Assembly: GCA_022511045.1 (NCBI GenBank)
Contig: JAFLSF010000009.1
Location: 1 to 55,164, forward strand
Length of the DNA stretch: 55,164 nucleotides
Origin: Prevotella sp.
GTDB taxonomy: Bacteria > Bacteroidota > Bacteroidia > Bacteroidales > Bacteroidaceae
Direction of reading: 5' to 3'
Below the pieces are notes generated by a model. It saw only the letters and a program-made list of their open reading frames with translations, did not search any database and was not told where the DNA came from. Shown here one piece after another: positions 44,975 through 54,326 of this stretch. The translations under genes were made by a program, and so were the position numbers. The number at the start of each line of letters is the position of its first letter. Position 1 is the first letter of the stretch.

Positions 44975-47314
44975 TTATTCCAGCACTTCTTCCATATACT
45001 CTTGTCCGATTGCCAAAGAGTCTCCTCCAAGTATATCGGCGTTTGCGCAAGGGTCGAATCCTGCTGGTAAATCAAATATGGCGGTAGGGCTGTAATTCAA
45101 GGTGCTGTCTTTATAAATACGCTGCATATATAGCGCAAAGATAGGGAGGGCCATCGTGGCTCCTTGTCCCATAGCCATAGAGTCAAAATGTATGTCGCGG
45201 TCGTCACCGCCTACCCACACTCCGCTGACCAGCGTTGGGGTGATGCCCATAAACCAAGCGTCGCTGTTGTTGTTTGTCGTACCTGTCTTGCCTGCTATCT
45301 CGCCTTTCAGTCCATAGCGGAAGCGGAGACGCCCTGCCGTTCCACCATCGACGACGGCTTTCAGCATATAGAGCATCTTGTGGGCACTCTCGGCACTGAT
45401 GACTTCGCTCAAACGTGGCTGGAACTGGGCAATGACATTGCCTTCGTTGTCCTCTATCTTCGTAACGAACATGTGGGCAGCACGTATGCCATGATTGGCA
45501 AAAGCCGTGTATGCGCTGACCATCTCTCCTACGGTAATCTCGCATGGTCCCAAACATAGGGACATAGAGGGGTGAATATCGGGGTTATTTATACCATATT
45601 CATGTAATAGCGTGACAAAGGCCTGAGGAGAGAGTTTACTCATCAGATAGGCTGAAATCCAGTTGTTTGACTGTTGCAGTCCCCACTTCAACGTCACCAT
45701 TTCACCATATCGCGACTGACTGCTATTGCGCGGCGTCCAGGGACGTCCAGCCACCATATAAGTCTGTTGCACATTAGGTGCCTCGTCACACGGTGAGAAG
45801 CCATTTTCCATCGCCAGAGAATAGAGAAATGGCTTAATGGTTGAGCCTACTTGACGGCGGCCTTCCATTGCCATATCATAAGCAAAGTGCATAAAGTCCA
45901 TTCCGCCTACATACGCCTTTACATAGCCATTCTGCGGACACATGCTCATAAAGCCCGTACGGAGGAAGGTCTTATAATAGCGAATGGAATCGAGTGGTGT
46001 CATTAGGGTGTCTATCGCACCGCGATAACTGAACACGGACATCTCTGTCTTGGTTCGGAAGGCTTCCATTATCTGTTCTTCAGATGCACCAGCAGCTTTC
46101 ATCGCGCGATAACGGTCACATTGGCGAACGGAGCGCATCAGAATCTCATTCACTTGCTCGGTAGACAGGCTGCCAGAGAATGGTGCCGTTTTGCGACCTC
46201 GCTTTTCTTTCGTAAATGCTGGTTGTAAGAATTTTGCCACGTGCTCGTACGCAGCTTGCTCGGCATATTCTTGCATACGCGAATCAATGGTCGTATATAC
46301 TTTCAAGCCATCAGTATAAATATTATATGGCTCGCCATCTTTCTTGCGGTTCTTGTTGCACCAGCCATACAAAGGGTCGTTCTCCCAGTTGATAGAGTCG
46401 ACATAATACTTGGTCATGTTCCATGAAAAGTAGTCTGCTCTCTCTGGTTTCTTGGCTGTCATATATCGCCGTAAGAAGTCGCGGAAATAGGTCGCAATAC
46501 CGTCTTTATGGTCAGCAACGTGAAACTTTAGGTTCAACGGCTCTGCTGAATATCTTTCGTACTCGTCATTAGTAATATAATCTGCTTTCAACATCTGGTG
46601 TAATACCACATTGCGTCGCTCCAAAGCCCGCTCGGGACGACGTACAGGATTATAATACGAGGGGTTCTTGCAAAGTCCCACCAATAGCGCAGCCTCAGAA
46701 ACAGACAAGTCTTTAGGGTCTTTGCTAAAGTAAGTGTTAGCCGCAGTCTTAATACCTACCGCATTGTGCAGGAAATCGAAGTAATTAAGATATAACGCTA
46801 TAATCTCGTCTTTCGTATATGTACGCTCCAGCTTAACTGCTATCACCCACTCTATAGGCTTTTGCAGCAGTCGCTCCATAACGCTGTGGGCAGTTCCAGA
46901 ATACAATTGCTTGGCCAATTGCTGTGTGATGGTTGAGCCTCCGCCTGCACTTTTTTGTCCCAGCAGTCCACGCTTGACAATAGCACGTCCCAAAGCATAA
47001 AAGTCAATGCCAGAGTGGTCGTAGAAACGAACATCTTCTGTAGCCACCAAAGCCTGAATGAGAGAAGGCGGCAACTGCGTATAGTCTACCATAACACGAT
47101 TCTCGCGGTTATAGTTCCATGTACCCATTATCTTGCCGTCAGCAGAGTAAATCTGAGTGGCGAAGCGGTTAATGGGGTTCTGCATGTCTTCCACAGGCGG
47201 CATATAGCCTATCCATCCTTCATTGATAGCCGTAAAGCCCAAGACTGCTACAACAATCCCTATCGCCAGCAGGCTCCACAATATGCGTACGATTATCTTT
47301 TTAATCTTCTTCAT
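44975..47314 (-). CDS. Class A penicillin-binding protein (PBP1A-type)
   Basis: A 779-residue bifunctional peptidoglycan glycosyltransferase/transpeptidase. One N-terminal membrane anchor is at about 8-28 (IVRILWSLLAIGIVVAVLG). The GT51 domain has ATEDVRFYDHSGIDFYALGRA and GGSTITQQLAKQL. The transpeptidase domain has the active serine in GSTIKPFLYSLAM and the KTGTTNN box. It lacks an obvious C-terminal extension. A -7-like box TAACTTTG lies 27 nt upstream (47342-47349). It is divergent from pyrB. Confidence 0.95.
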   Translation of the reverse strand: MKKIKKIIVRILWSLLAIGIVVAVLGFTAINEGWIGYMPPVEDMQNPINRFATQIYSADGKIMGTWNYNRENRVMVDYTQLPPSLIQALVATEDVRFYDHSGIDFYALGRAIVKRGLLGQKSAGGGSTITQQLAKQLYSGTAHSVMERLLQKPIEWVIAVKLERTYTKDEIIALYLNYFDFLHNAVGIKTAANTYFSKDPKDLSVSEAALLVGLCKNPSYYNPVRRPERALERRNVVLHQMLKADYITNDEYERYSAEPLNLKFHVADHKDGIATYFRDFLRRYMTAKKPERADYFSWNMTKYYVDSINWENDPLYGWCNKNRKKDGEPYNIYTDGLKVYTTIDSRMQEYAEQAAYEHVAKFLQPAFTKEKRGRKTAPFSGSLSTEQVNEILMRSVRQCDRYRAMKAAGASEEQIMEAFRTKTEMSVFSYRGAIDTLMTPLDSIRYYKTFLRTGFMSMCPQNGYVKAYVGGMDFMHFAYDMAMEGRRQVGSTIKPFLYSLAMENGFSPCDEAPNVQQTYMVAGRPWTPRNSSQSRYGEMVTLKWGLQQSNNWISAYLMSKLSPQAFVTLLHEYGINNPDIHPSMSLCLGPCEITVGEMVSAYTAFANHGIRAAHMFVTKIEDNEGNVIAQFQPRLSEVISAESAHKMLYMLKAVVDGGTAGRLRFRYGLKGEIAGKTGTTNNNSDAWFMGITPTLVSGVWVGGDDRDIHFDSMAMGQGATMALPIFALYMQRIYKDSTLNYSPTAIFDLPAGFDPCANADILGGDSLAIGQEYMEEVLE

Positions 47315-47341
47315 TCACTTGCGTTCTTCAAACATTGCGTG

Positions 47342-47349
47342 CAAAGTTA
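47342..47349 (-). promoter_or_regulatory. -7 box of the penicillin-binding protein gene (TAACTTTG)
   Basis: Minus-strand TAACTTTG, 27 nt before the ATG at 47314; no consensus -33 at 20 nt. It shares the 108-nt gap with the pyrB promoter. Confidence 0.5.
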
Positions 47350-47392
47350 CAAAATTATTAAGAATAATTGCATCTAAATCAGAATTTATGTG

Positions 47393-47400
47393 TAATTTTG
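47393..47400 (+). promoter_or_regulatory. -7 box of pyrBI (TAATTTTG)
   Basis: TAATTTTG, with ATTG (47367-47370) 22 nt upstream as a weak -33. Predicted start near 47407, so the leader is only about 16 nt and there is no room for an attenuator of the enterobacterial pyrBI kind. Confidence 0.55.
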
Positions 47401-47422
47401 CACAGAAAAAATATAGTCAAGG

Positions 47423-48370
47423 ATGGAAAAGCATGATTTTGTGACAATCGCAGGACTTACACGCGAGAAGATTTTGTACATGATTGAATTGGCCAAAGAG
47501 TTTGAGCGTCACCCTAACCGCGAAATTCTGAAAGGGAAAGTCGTGGCCACTTTATTCTTTGAACCTTCAACACGTACCCGACTCAGCTTTGAGACAGCAG
47601 CTAACAGACTGGGAGCCCGCGTCATTGGTTTTGCAGACCCAAAGGTAACCAGCGGTACAAAAGGTGAGACGCTGAAAGACACAGTACTCATGGTGGCCAA
47701 CTATGCCGATGTTATTGTCATGCGCCACTACATAGAGGGTGCAGCCCAATATGCGTCTGAAGTCACTGACGTGCCAATTGTCAATGCCGGAGACGGTGCT
47801 CACCAGCATCCTTCGCAGTGTATGTTAGACCTTTATTCCATCTACAAGACACAGGGAACATTAGAAAACTTGAACATCTACCTCGTAGGCGACCTTAAGT
47901 ACGGCCGCACGGTTCACTCCCTGTTAATGGCCATGCGCCACTTCAATCCAACCTTTCATTTCGTAGCCCCTAAAGAACTGTCAATGCCTAACGAGTACAA
48001 ACTCTATTGCAAAGAGCATGGTATTCAGTTCCAAGAACATACAGCTTTCAACGATAAAATTATTGCCGATGCGGACATTCTTTATATGACGCGTGTACAA
48101 AAGGAACGTTTTAGCGACTTAATAGAGTACGAACGTGTGAAGAATGTTTATGTACTCAATAATGATATGTTGCGCCTTGCCAAGCCCAATATGAAGATTC
48201 TGCATCCCCTACCCCGCGTCAACGAGATTGCCTACGACGTAGACGCAAATCCTCATGCCTACTATATCCAGCAGGCAGGCAACGGCCTGTTTGCCCGCGA
48301 GGCAATCTTCTGCGATGTGTTAGGCATTAGTCTTGATGAAGTTAGAAACGATAAAACTATTATAGCATGA
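47423..48370 (+). CDS. pyrB: Aspartate carbamoyltransferase catalytic subunit
   Basis: PyrB joins carbamoyl phosphate and aspartate, the committed step of pyrimidine synthesis. The 315-residue protein has the carbamoyl phosphate site [11 protein letters not shown] near residue 53, [16 protein letters not shown] near 130, and the C-terminal [14 protein letters not shown]. It overlaps pyrI by 4 nt, as in a catalytic-regulatory operon. Confidence 0.98.
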   Translation: MEKHDFVTIAGLTREKILYMIELAKEFERHPNREILKGKVVATLFFEPSTRTRLSFETAANRLGARVIGFADPKVTSGTKGETLKDTVLMVANYADVIVMRHYIEGAAQYASEVTDVPIVNAGDGAHQHPSQCMLDLYSIYKTQGTLENLNIYLVGDLKYGRTVHSLLMAMRHFNPTFHFVAPKELSMPNEYKLYCKEHGIQFQEHTAFNDKIIADADILYMTRVQKERFSDLIEYERVKNVYVLNNDMLRLAKPNMKILHPLPRVNEIAYDVDANPHAYYIQQAGNGLFAREAIFCDVLGISLDEVRNDKTIIA

Positions 48371-48813
48371 ACAAGAAAGAGCGACTTGTAGCTGCCATTA
48401 AGCACGGCACCGTCATAGATCACATACCAGCTAACAAGACTTATCAAGTTGCCAGTTTGTTGGGACTTTTTGACCTAAGCACACCTGTAACCATAGGCTT
48501 TAACTATCCATCACAAAAAGTTGGTAATAAAGGGATTATAAAGGTAACGAACAAATTCTTTACCGATAATGAAATTTCGCGTCTTTCTGTCGTAGCACCT
48601 AAAGTCATTCTTAGCATTATCCGTGATTATGAAGTTGTGGAGAAGAAGACAGTTGAGACACCAGATGAAATCATCGGCATTGTCAAATGCAACAACCCCA
48701 AATGTGTCACCAACAACGAGCCTATGTCGACCCATTTCCACGTTGCAGGAGGAACCCTTACCTGCCACTATTGCGAAAAAGAGCAGGATATAAATAAGGT
48801 GGAATTGGTGTAA
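48367..48813 (+). CDS. pyrI: Aspartate carbamoyltransferase regulatory subunit
   Basis: PyrI binds CTP and ATP and confers allosteric control on PyrB. The 148-residue protein has the nucleotide domain ([24 protein letters not shown]) and the C-terminal zinc domain with four cysteines in [10 protein letters not shown] and CHYCEKEQ. The start overlaps pyrB as ATGA. Confidence 0.98.
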   Translation: MNKKERLVAAIKHGTVIDHIPANKTYQVASLLGLFDLSTPVTIGFNYPSQKVGNKGIIKVTNKFFTDNEISRLSVVAPKVILSIIRDYEVVEKKTVETPDEIIGIVKCNNPKCVTNNEPMSTHFHVAGGTLTCHYCEKEQDINKVELV

Positions 48814-48826
48814 TATGGCATAATTA

Positions 48827-48858
48827 TTTGGTAGTATCAGATTTTTTCGTTATTTTTG
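48827..48858 (+). promoter_or_regulatory. Promoter of glyA (TTTG-N20-TATTTTTG)
   Basis: TTTG at 48827-48830, 20 nt, TATTTTTG at 48851-48858. Predicted start near 48865; leader about 47 nt. Confidence 0.75.
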
Positions 48859-48911
48859 CACCCACTTATATCTTAGAAAGAAACATCCAAACATAAAGAC
48901 GATAAGCACAA

Positions 48912-50192
48912 ATGGAAAGAGACAACGTGGTTTTCGAGTTAATTGAGCAAGAGCGCCAACGCCAATTGAAAGGCATTGAGCTTATTGCCAGTGAGAATTT
49001 TGTAAGTAATCAAGTCATGGAGGCTATGGGCTCCTGTCTGACCAACAAATATGCTGAGGGTTATTCTGGGCACCGCTATTATGGCGGCTGTCAAGTTGTT
49101 GATAAAGTGGAAGACTTGGCTATAGAGCGTGTATGCAAACTGTTTGACGCTGAATATGCTAACGTGCAGCCTCACTCTGGCGCACAGGCTAACGCCGCAG
49201 TCTTATTAGCTGTATTGCAACCTGGCGACACCTTCATGGGACTCAATTTGGCTCATGGCGGCCACTTGTCGCACGGCTCGTTGGTCAATACTTCTGGTAT
49301 TCTCTATAAACCGGTAGGCTATAACTTAAAAGAGGAAACTGGTCGTGTAGACTATGACGAGATGGAGCAATTAGCTTTAGAGCATAAGCCCAAACTGATT
49401 ATCGGTGGTGGTTCAGCCTACAGCCGTGAGTGGGACTATAAGCGTATGCGTGAGATTGCCGATAAGGTCGGTGCATTGTTGATGGTGGATATGGCTCACC
49501 CTGCCGGCTTGATAGCAGCAGGCTTGCTTGAAAACCCTGTCAAATATGCCCATATTGTTACTTCAACTACACACAAGACATTACGCGGCCCACGTGGAGG
49601 TATAATTTTGATGGGTAAGGATTTTGAAAACCCCTGGGGACTGAAGACGCCCAAAGGTCAGATAAAGATGATGTCGCAGTTGCTAAATAGTGCCGTATTC
49701 CCCGGTCAACAGGGTGGCCCGTTAGAGCACGTAATTGCCGCCAAAGCTGTCGCCTTTGGCGAAGCATTAAAACCAGAGTTCAAGGAATGGGCTAAACAAG
49801 TACAGAAGAACGCACAGGTTTTGGCAGATGAACTCGTCAAGCGTGGTTTCAAAATTGTCAGCGGTGGCACAGACAACCACTCCATGCTGGTTGACTTGCG
49901 TCCGAAATATCCAGAATTGACTGGCAAGGTAGCAGAAAATGCCCTTGTTGCTGCAGATATTACGGTCAACAAGAACATGGTTCCTTTCGACTCCCGCTCT
50001 GCTTTCCAGACCAGTGGTATTCGCTTGGGTACGCCTGCCATCACAACTCGCGGTGCTAAGGAGGATTTGATGGTCGAAATTGCAGCTATGATAGAAGAAG
50101 TACTTAATGCTCCAGAGGACGAGCAGACCATCAGTCGGGTGCGCCAGCGTGTTAACGAACGTATGAAACAATACCCGCTCTTCGCTTATTAA
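48912..50192 (+). CDS. glyA: Serine hydroxymethyltransferase
   Basis: GlyA interconverts serine and glycine with THF, feeding one-carbon units. The 426-residue PLP enzyme has [52 protein letters not shown] and the Schiff-base lysine in [14 protein letters not shown]. Length is normal. The next gene follows after 18 nt. Confidence 0.98.
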   Translation: MERDNVVFELIEQERQRQLKGIELIASENFVSNQVMEAMGSCLTNKYAEGYSGHRYYGGCQVVDKVEDLAIERVCKLFDAEYANVQPHSGAQANAAVLLAVLQPGDTFMGLNLAHGGHLSHGSLVNTSGILYKPVGYNLKEETGRVDYDEMEQLALEHKPKLIIGGGSAYSREWDYKRMREIADKVGALLMVDMAHPAGLIAAGLLENPVKYAHIVTSTTHKTLRGPRGGIILMGKDFENPWGLKTPKGQIKMMSQLLNSAVFPGQQGGPLEHVIAAKAVAFGEALKPEFKEWAKQVQKNAQVLADELVKRGFKIVSGGTDNHSMLVDLRPKYPELTGKVAENALVAADITVNKNMVPFDSRSAFQTSGIRLGTPAITTRGAKEDLMVEIAAMIEEVLNAPEDEQTISRVRQRVNERMKQYPLFAY

Positions 50193-50210
50193 GCCAATAA
50201 AATAATCGCT

Positions 50211-52943
50211 ATGCCGACCTTCAACTATAAATCAGTACAATCCGTCCTACTGCTATTGCTGGCACTCATGGCCCATCAAACCATCAGTGCCCAGCACTTA
50301 CAGGCAACCCGTTCCCGCTATACCGTAGAAAATGGGCTGATAAGCAATACCATATCTTACATCTCACATGATGATTATGGTTATGTATGGTTGTCAACGT
50401 GGAACGGAATCTCCCGTTACGACGGTTACAACTTCTACAACTACCAGACAGGCAATGCCAGTGGCATCAAAGGATTGCACAACCGTATACAAAAGCTCGC
50501 AATTGATCAGGCACAGAATGTTTGGCTGAAGATGTATGACGGTCGTCTGTTCGTTATTAACCGCCAGACAGACTGCATAGAGGACCCGTTGGATAAGGTT
50601 AACGACCACGAGGACTTGCGTATGAATTTTTCCTTCTCCCCTTATGTTAGTAGTACTGGAGACGTACTGGTGTCATTTGGTGAGTCGGGACTCTACAAGT
50701 TGCGTTTAGACCGCATCGGTTTAAAATATCAACACATTCTAACCGGCTCGCTCAACGTTTCCTGCATCGTCGAGGGGTACCAAAATGATTTATGGGTTGG
50801 AACTAACGAGGGCGTTCATCGTATTGACGTGAGTAATTTTGCGCTGGAAAAGAATGGCTTCTTCCTTGATGAGCAAATTACTCAGTTAGTTTCCAACGGC
50901 TATAACATCTTCGTAGGTACCAAGTCTGGTAAGATTATGCAGTTTTCGTATGGTCAAGAGCCTACGTTGATTAAGGACTTTGGTCGCGAGATTACGGGCT
51001 TGTTCATTGATAGTCACGGATTACTATGGTTCTCCGACCCTGGCGATGGTGCCTATCGTATGAATATGAAAACGGGAGATATTAAGTTCTTTAAGCAGTA
51101 TGTCCCCATGACCGAGTTCACCAGTGATGGTGCAGAGTTTAGAGAGGCTTTGGGTGTAGTGTGGATTCGTATGAATCACGGTGGTTATGGCTACTATAAT
51201 CGTGAGGCTGACGAGGTGGAGTATTTCCACAACGACCCAGTCAATCCTTGGAACTTATCGAACACGGTCAATGCACATTTGGAAACAAACGATGGCGTCG
51301 TGTGGGAGTCTACCAGTCGCCGAGGATTGGAGAAATTGGAAATCCTAAAGAATACCATTGGCCGAACCTTGTTAGTTCCCCATGCAGAATCGTCTATGGA
51401 GAACGAGACACGAGCCATGTATTACGACGAACAGCGCCATTTGTTGCTAATCGGTAATAAGAAAGCATCATTGTTCATCATTGACGAAAAGGGAAACCGT
51501 ACGGTGCTGACACATGATAGCAGTGGAAAGCCTTTTGGTCGTTTCTATGGCATCAGCAAAGACTCTAAAGGGAATTATTGGCTTTGCGACAAGGACAATG
51601 GCGTATATAAGATGACGCGTAACTCCAATGGAGATTACACCATTATTAACTTCTGCCATAAGCCAGACGATAAATGGTCGCTGTCGTCCAACAGTGCCTA
51701 CCAAGCAGTGGAGGATGCCGACGGAAATATCTGGATTGCTACATACGGAGGCGGGGTCAATATTTTGGTGAAAGACAAGGATGGCAGTTATAAGGCATAT
51801 AACTCTACCAATAAACTGAAGCGCTACCCGACCAAGCTCCACCAGAAGGTTCGTACCATTGCTATAGATTCTGAGGGTAAAGTGTGGGCTGGCTCAACGG
51901 ACGGCATCCTTATCATGAGTCTGCACAAAGGAGAATTTGAGATTAAGCCATTGGAGACACCAAAAGAGGTAGAAAACGGATTGATTAGTAACGATATTGT
52001 CTGTTTGGTAAAAGACAAGAAAGGTACCATGTGGGTGGGCACCAACAGCGGTGGACTGAGCCGTACCACAACTAAAGACGATAACGGGACGTGGCAGTTC
52101 GAGAATTTCGGTATGGCACAAGGACTGCCGTCTGAGGAAATACGCAGTATTACCTACGATAATAAGGACAATATCTGGGTATCTACCGACCATGTTTTGT
52201 GCTCATTCGATGTCAGTAAGGGCATCTTTACCATCTTCTCCCAACTGGATGGTGTAGACGACACTCTTTGTTCAGAAAATGCCGCTGTCTCACTGCCAAA
52301 CGGCAACATCCTGTTTGGTACATTCAATGGCTATTACGTGGTAGACCGCTCAAGATTGGTAACCAAGACAGGCTCGTTGCTGAAACTGCGCATCACCGAC
52401 TTTTATCTGAACAACATCTTGCAGTCGCCACGACTAACTGACGACTTTGATTTCTATGTTCCAGAAAGTCGGCGAGTAGAGCTGCCCTCTCACAGCGATG
52501 CCTTCGCTTTCCGTTTTGCTGCCTTGAATTATCAGTACCAACACCGCGTACACTATCAGTATCGCTTGGAAGGTTACGATAAGGAATGGCAGTCTGTAGG
52601 CAAGAACCGTATGGCCAGTTACTCAGACCTCCCCGCAGGCACCTATTACTTCCAAGTGAAGGCTTTCTTGCTGGAGTCACCAGAAAACTACGACATGCGG
52701 ACCATCGAGGTCGTTGTTCCACCTTTCTTCATGTTGTCCACAGCAGCCGTCTGGATTTATATGATTCTTATTTGTGCTGTTGCCATTTTCCTGCTGTGGT
52801 GGTATCAAGGGCGGCTGCTCAAGCGCCACAAGCCAGCAATGCCCAACTTCTCCGATGTATTGAAGCCTAAGGAAGAAGTCAACGACCTGTCATTCGGTGA
52901 CGAGGACGAAGAAAGTGATGACTACGAACTCATCAGTAAATAA
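50211..52943 (+). CDS. Propeller sensor protein with Y_Y_Y domain and one membrane segment, lacking a kinase
   Basis: A 910-residue protein that looks like the periplasmic half of a Bacteroidetes hybrid two-component sensor. A signal peptide comes first (SVLLLLLALMAHQTISAQ). Many Reg_prop repeats follow over about residues 30-750 (YGYVWLSTWNGISRYDGYNFY, GNIWIATYGGGVNIL, GTMWVGTNSGGLSR). A Y_Y_Y-type domain comes next (VHYQYRLEGYDKEWQSVG), then one membrane segment near 845-865 and an acidic tail of about 45 residues. There is no histidine kinase, receiver or DNA-binding domain. It may signal through a partner or be a truncated HTCS. It is 18 nt after glyA, and a terminator follows. Confidence 0.85.
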   Translation: MPTFNYKSVQSVLLLLLALMAHQTISAQHLQATRSRYTVENGLISNTISYISHDDYGYVWLSTWNGISRYDGYNFYNYQTGNASGIKGLHNRIQKLAIDQAQNVWLKMYDGRLFVINRQTDCIEDPLDKVNDHEDLRMNFSFSPYVSSTGDVLVSFGESGLYKLRLDRIGLKYQHILTGSLNVSCIVEGYQNDLWVGTNEGVHRIDVSNFALEKNGFFLDEQITQLVSNGYNIFVGTKSGKIMQFSYGQEPTLIKDFGREITGLFIDSHGLLWFSDPGDGAYRMNMKTGDIKFFKQYVPMTEFTSDGAEFREALGVVWIRMNHGGYGYYNREADEVEYFHNDPVNPWNLSNTVNAHLETNDGVVWESTSRRGLEKLEILKNTIGRTLLVPHAESSMENETRAMYYDEQRHLLLIGNKKASLFIIDEKGNRTVLTHDSSGKPFGRFYGISKDSKGNYWLCDKDNGVYKMTRNSNGDYTIINFCHKPDDKWSLSSNSAYQAVEDADGNIWIATYGGGVNILVKDKDGSYKAYNSTNKLKRYPTKLHQKVRTIAIDSEGKVWAGSTDGILIMSLHKGEFEIKPLETPKEVENGLISNDIVCLVKDKKGTMWVGTNSGGLSRTTTKDDNGTWQFENFGMAQGLPSEEIRSITYDNKDNIWVSTDHVLCSFDVSKGIFTIFSQLDGVDDTLCSENAAVSLPNGNILFGTFNGYYVVDRSRLVTKTGSLLKLRITDFYLNNILQSPRLTDDFDFYVPESRRVELPSHSDAFAFRFAALNYQYQHRVHYQYRLEGYDKEWQSVGKNRMASYSDLPAGTYYFQVKAFLLESPENYDMRTIEVVVPPFFMLSTAAVWIYMILICAVAIFLLWWYQGRLLKRHKPAMPNFSDVLKPKEEVNDLSFGDEDEESDDYELISK

Positions 52944-52958
52944 CTACAAATAAAGTGC

Positions 52959-53004
52959 AAGAGCCAAAGAAAAGTAACGTTTTCTTTGGCTCTTTGCTTT
53001 TTTC
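52959..53004 (+). terminator. Rho-independent terminator after the propeller sensor gene
   Basis: A perfect 15-bp stem, AAGAGCCAAAGAAAA with TTTTCTTTGGCTCTT, around the loop GTAACG, followed by TGCTTTTTTC. Its right arm also holds the -33 TTTG of the ribE promoter. Confidence 0.92.
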
Positions 53005-53016
53005 TTGCTAATTTTG
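52985..53016 (+). promoter_or_regulatory. Promoter of the ribE leader RNA (TTTG-N20-TAATTTTG)
   Basis: TTTG at 52985-52988 inside the terminator stem, 20 nt, TAATTTTG at 53009-53016. Predicted start near 53023, 8 nt before the closing helix of the structured RNA. Confidence 0.75.
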
Positions 53017-53022
53017 CACAAT

Positions 53023-53252
53023 AAAACCATAGGGACCGTGTCGGTTCGATAGGGATACTCATCAAATTAGACGTGAAAACGGGCTGACTTCTCTTGCCAA
53101 TGGCGGGCCACATCCTATGGGAGTGGGAGCCGAAAGGCCAGTGGATTACAAAGGCAGAGAGCACCCATATCTTTTAACAAAGGAGTTTTCATCACATCAC
53201 CTCACGGTCCCTTCCTTTATTACCAACAATACACACATTAACAATTACCATT
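53023..53252 (+). ncRNA. Structured leader or small RNA upstream of ribE
   Basis: A 230-nt untranslated stretch. AGGGACCGTG (53031-53040) pairs perfectly with CACGGTCCCT (53203-53212), closing a domain of about 182 nt. Inside are TGAAAAC (53074-53080) with GTTTTCA (53185-53191), CTCTTGCC (53091-53098) with GGCAGAG (53153-53159, one bulge), the hairpin CCAC/GTGG at 53108-53126, and GCC-GAAA-GGC (53129-53138) with a GNRA loop. It does not show the RFN/FMN riboswitch consensus. It could be a cis-regulatory leader of ribE or an independent RNA (for example a 6S-like RNA). No coding frame is supported here. Confidence 0.65.
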
Positions 53253-53855
53253 ATGTTTTCAGGCATTATAGAAGAGTTTGCTACCGTCGTAGCCATCCAT
53301 CAAGACAGGAATAATATTGACTTTACCCTCCGTTGCTCGTTTGTCGACGAACTAAGCATCGACCAGAGCATAGCCCACAACGGTGTGTGTCTCACCGTTG
53401 TCAGCATCGAGAATGGTACCTACGTCGTCACCGCCATGAAGGAGACCCTCGACCGCAGCAATCTCGGTCTGTTGAAAGTAGGCGACAAAGTAAACGTCGA
53501 GCGTAGCATGATGATGAATGGCCGACTGGATGGCCACATCGTGCAAGGCCATGTCGACGAGACCGCCCGTTGCATTGCCATAGCAGATGCCGACGGCTCC
53601 ACCTATTTTACATTTGAATACAAGCAAGACAAGGCGATGGCTCGCAACGGCTATTTTACCGTTGACAAAGGCTCCGTCACCGTTAATGGCGTTTCACTGA
53701 CCGTCTGCAATCCTACGGAGAACACCTTTCAAGTAGCCATCATCCCTTACACGATGGAGCACACCAATTTCCAAGATATTCGTCTCGACACCATTGTAAA
53801 CATCGAGTTCGACATCTTAGGCAAATACATTGCCCGCCTACAGCAGTTGGCATAA
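53253..53855 (+). CDS. ribE: Riboflavin synthase, alpha chain
   Basis: RibE dismutates two lumazine molecules to riboflavin. The 200-residue protein is a tandem of two lumazine-binding domains: the first begins MFSGIIEEFATVV and has SIAHNGVCLTVV, the second has DGHIVQGHVDETA and KGSVTVNGVSLTVCNP. Length and start are standard. It is transcribed alone behind the structured leader; other rib genes are not nearby. Confidence 0.97.
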   Translation: MFSGIIEEFATVVAIHQDRNNIDFTLRCSFVDELSIDQSIAHNGVCLTVVSIENGTYVVTAMKETLDRSNLGLLKVGDKVNVERSMMMNGRLDGHIVQGHVDETARCIAIADADGSTYFTFEYKQDKAMARNGYFTVDKGSVTVNGVSLTVCNPTENTFQVAIIPYTMEHTNFQDIRLDTIVNIEFDILGKYIARLQQLA

Positions 53856-53862
53856 TTAACCC

Positions 53863-53896
53863 CCCAGAAGTTGAACAACAACTTTCTGGGGGGCAC
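53863..53896 (+). terminator. Terminator of ribE
   Basis: CCCCCCAGAAGTTG pairs with CAACTTTCTGGGGGG around AACAA, with one bulged base. The stem is strong and GC-rich; no good T tract follows. The sequence TTTGTGACACGG just beyond it matches the unit seen at 44720. Confidence 0.75.
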
Positions 53897-53951
53897 TTCA
53901 TTTGTGACACGGCCTCTTGTGAGTGATACGCATCTTATTACAGATAAAAAA

Positions 53952-54326
53952 CTAATTATGCTCTATTTCTTTTGCAGTACCTAGCATTTTGTTTGTAATT
54001 TTCATATAGCGTGTCCACTGAGATGTTGTCATATCACTTTTTGAACTGGATATCTTCTCACTAAATTCTTGTGCTTTTTCCAATAGAATAGGATATTCCT
54101 CCATTGCAGTCACGTCGCCTTCTGCGATTTTCTTAACGTACAATATGTATTTATCAACATACTGCTCATAAGAATCAAGAATATCATCCCAATCTTCTGA
54201 ATTTGAGGAAAACGCAGAAGAAACCTCAGCATCCTCTGAGTCAGAGTTTTTAGGGACGGAGTTTGACGAACATGAAGTATATACTGATAGTAGGAAAGCT
54301 ATAAGCCCGTATATACAATACTTCAT
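53952..54326 (-). CDS. Small lipoprotein of unknown function
   Basis: A 124-residue protein with a lipoprotein signal, MKYCIYGLIAFLLSVYTSCSS; lipid attachment is expected at the cysteine of TSC. A serine/glutamate-rich linker follows, then a helical domain (WDDILDSYEQYVDKYILYVKK, PILLEKAQEFSEKISSSK, WTRYMKITNKML). It resembles small Bacteroidales lipoproteins I cannot name with certainty. It starts directly after the stop of the upstream lipoprotein gene, so the two form an operon. Confidence 0.8.
   Translation of the reverse strand: MKYCIYGLIAFLLSVYTSCSSNSVPKNSDSEDAEVSSAFSSNSEDWDDILDSYEQYVDKYILYVKKIAEGDVTAMEEYPILLEKAQEFSEKISSSKSDMTTSQWTRYMKITNKMLGTAKEIEHN

Noticed and set aside
44748..45050. 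100-residue open frame on the minus strand at the end of the penicillin-binding protein gene
   Set aside because: It reads through the 9-nt repeats (MTQMSQMTRVTN) and into another frame of the real gene, so it is a repeat artefact.
48266..48447. Small gene antisense to the pyrB/pyrI junction
   Set aside because: Shadow frame; pyrB and pyrI overlap there and have complete motifs.
53040..53060. tRNA T-arm (GGTTCGAT)
   Set aside because: No acceptor stem, D-arm or anticodon arm can be fitted around it; the bases belong to the ribE leader structure.
53023..53252. FMN (RFN) riboswitch
   Set aside because: The position fits, but the conserved RFN blocks (such as GGGGCAGGGTGAAATTCCC and ACCGACAGT) are not present on the plus strand.
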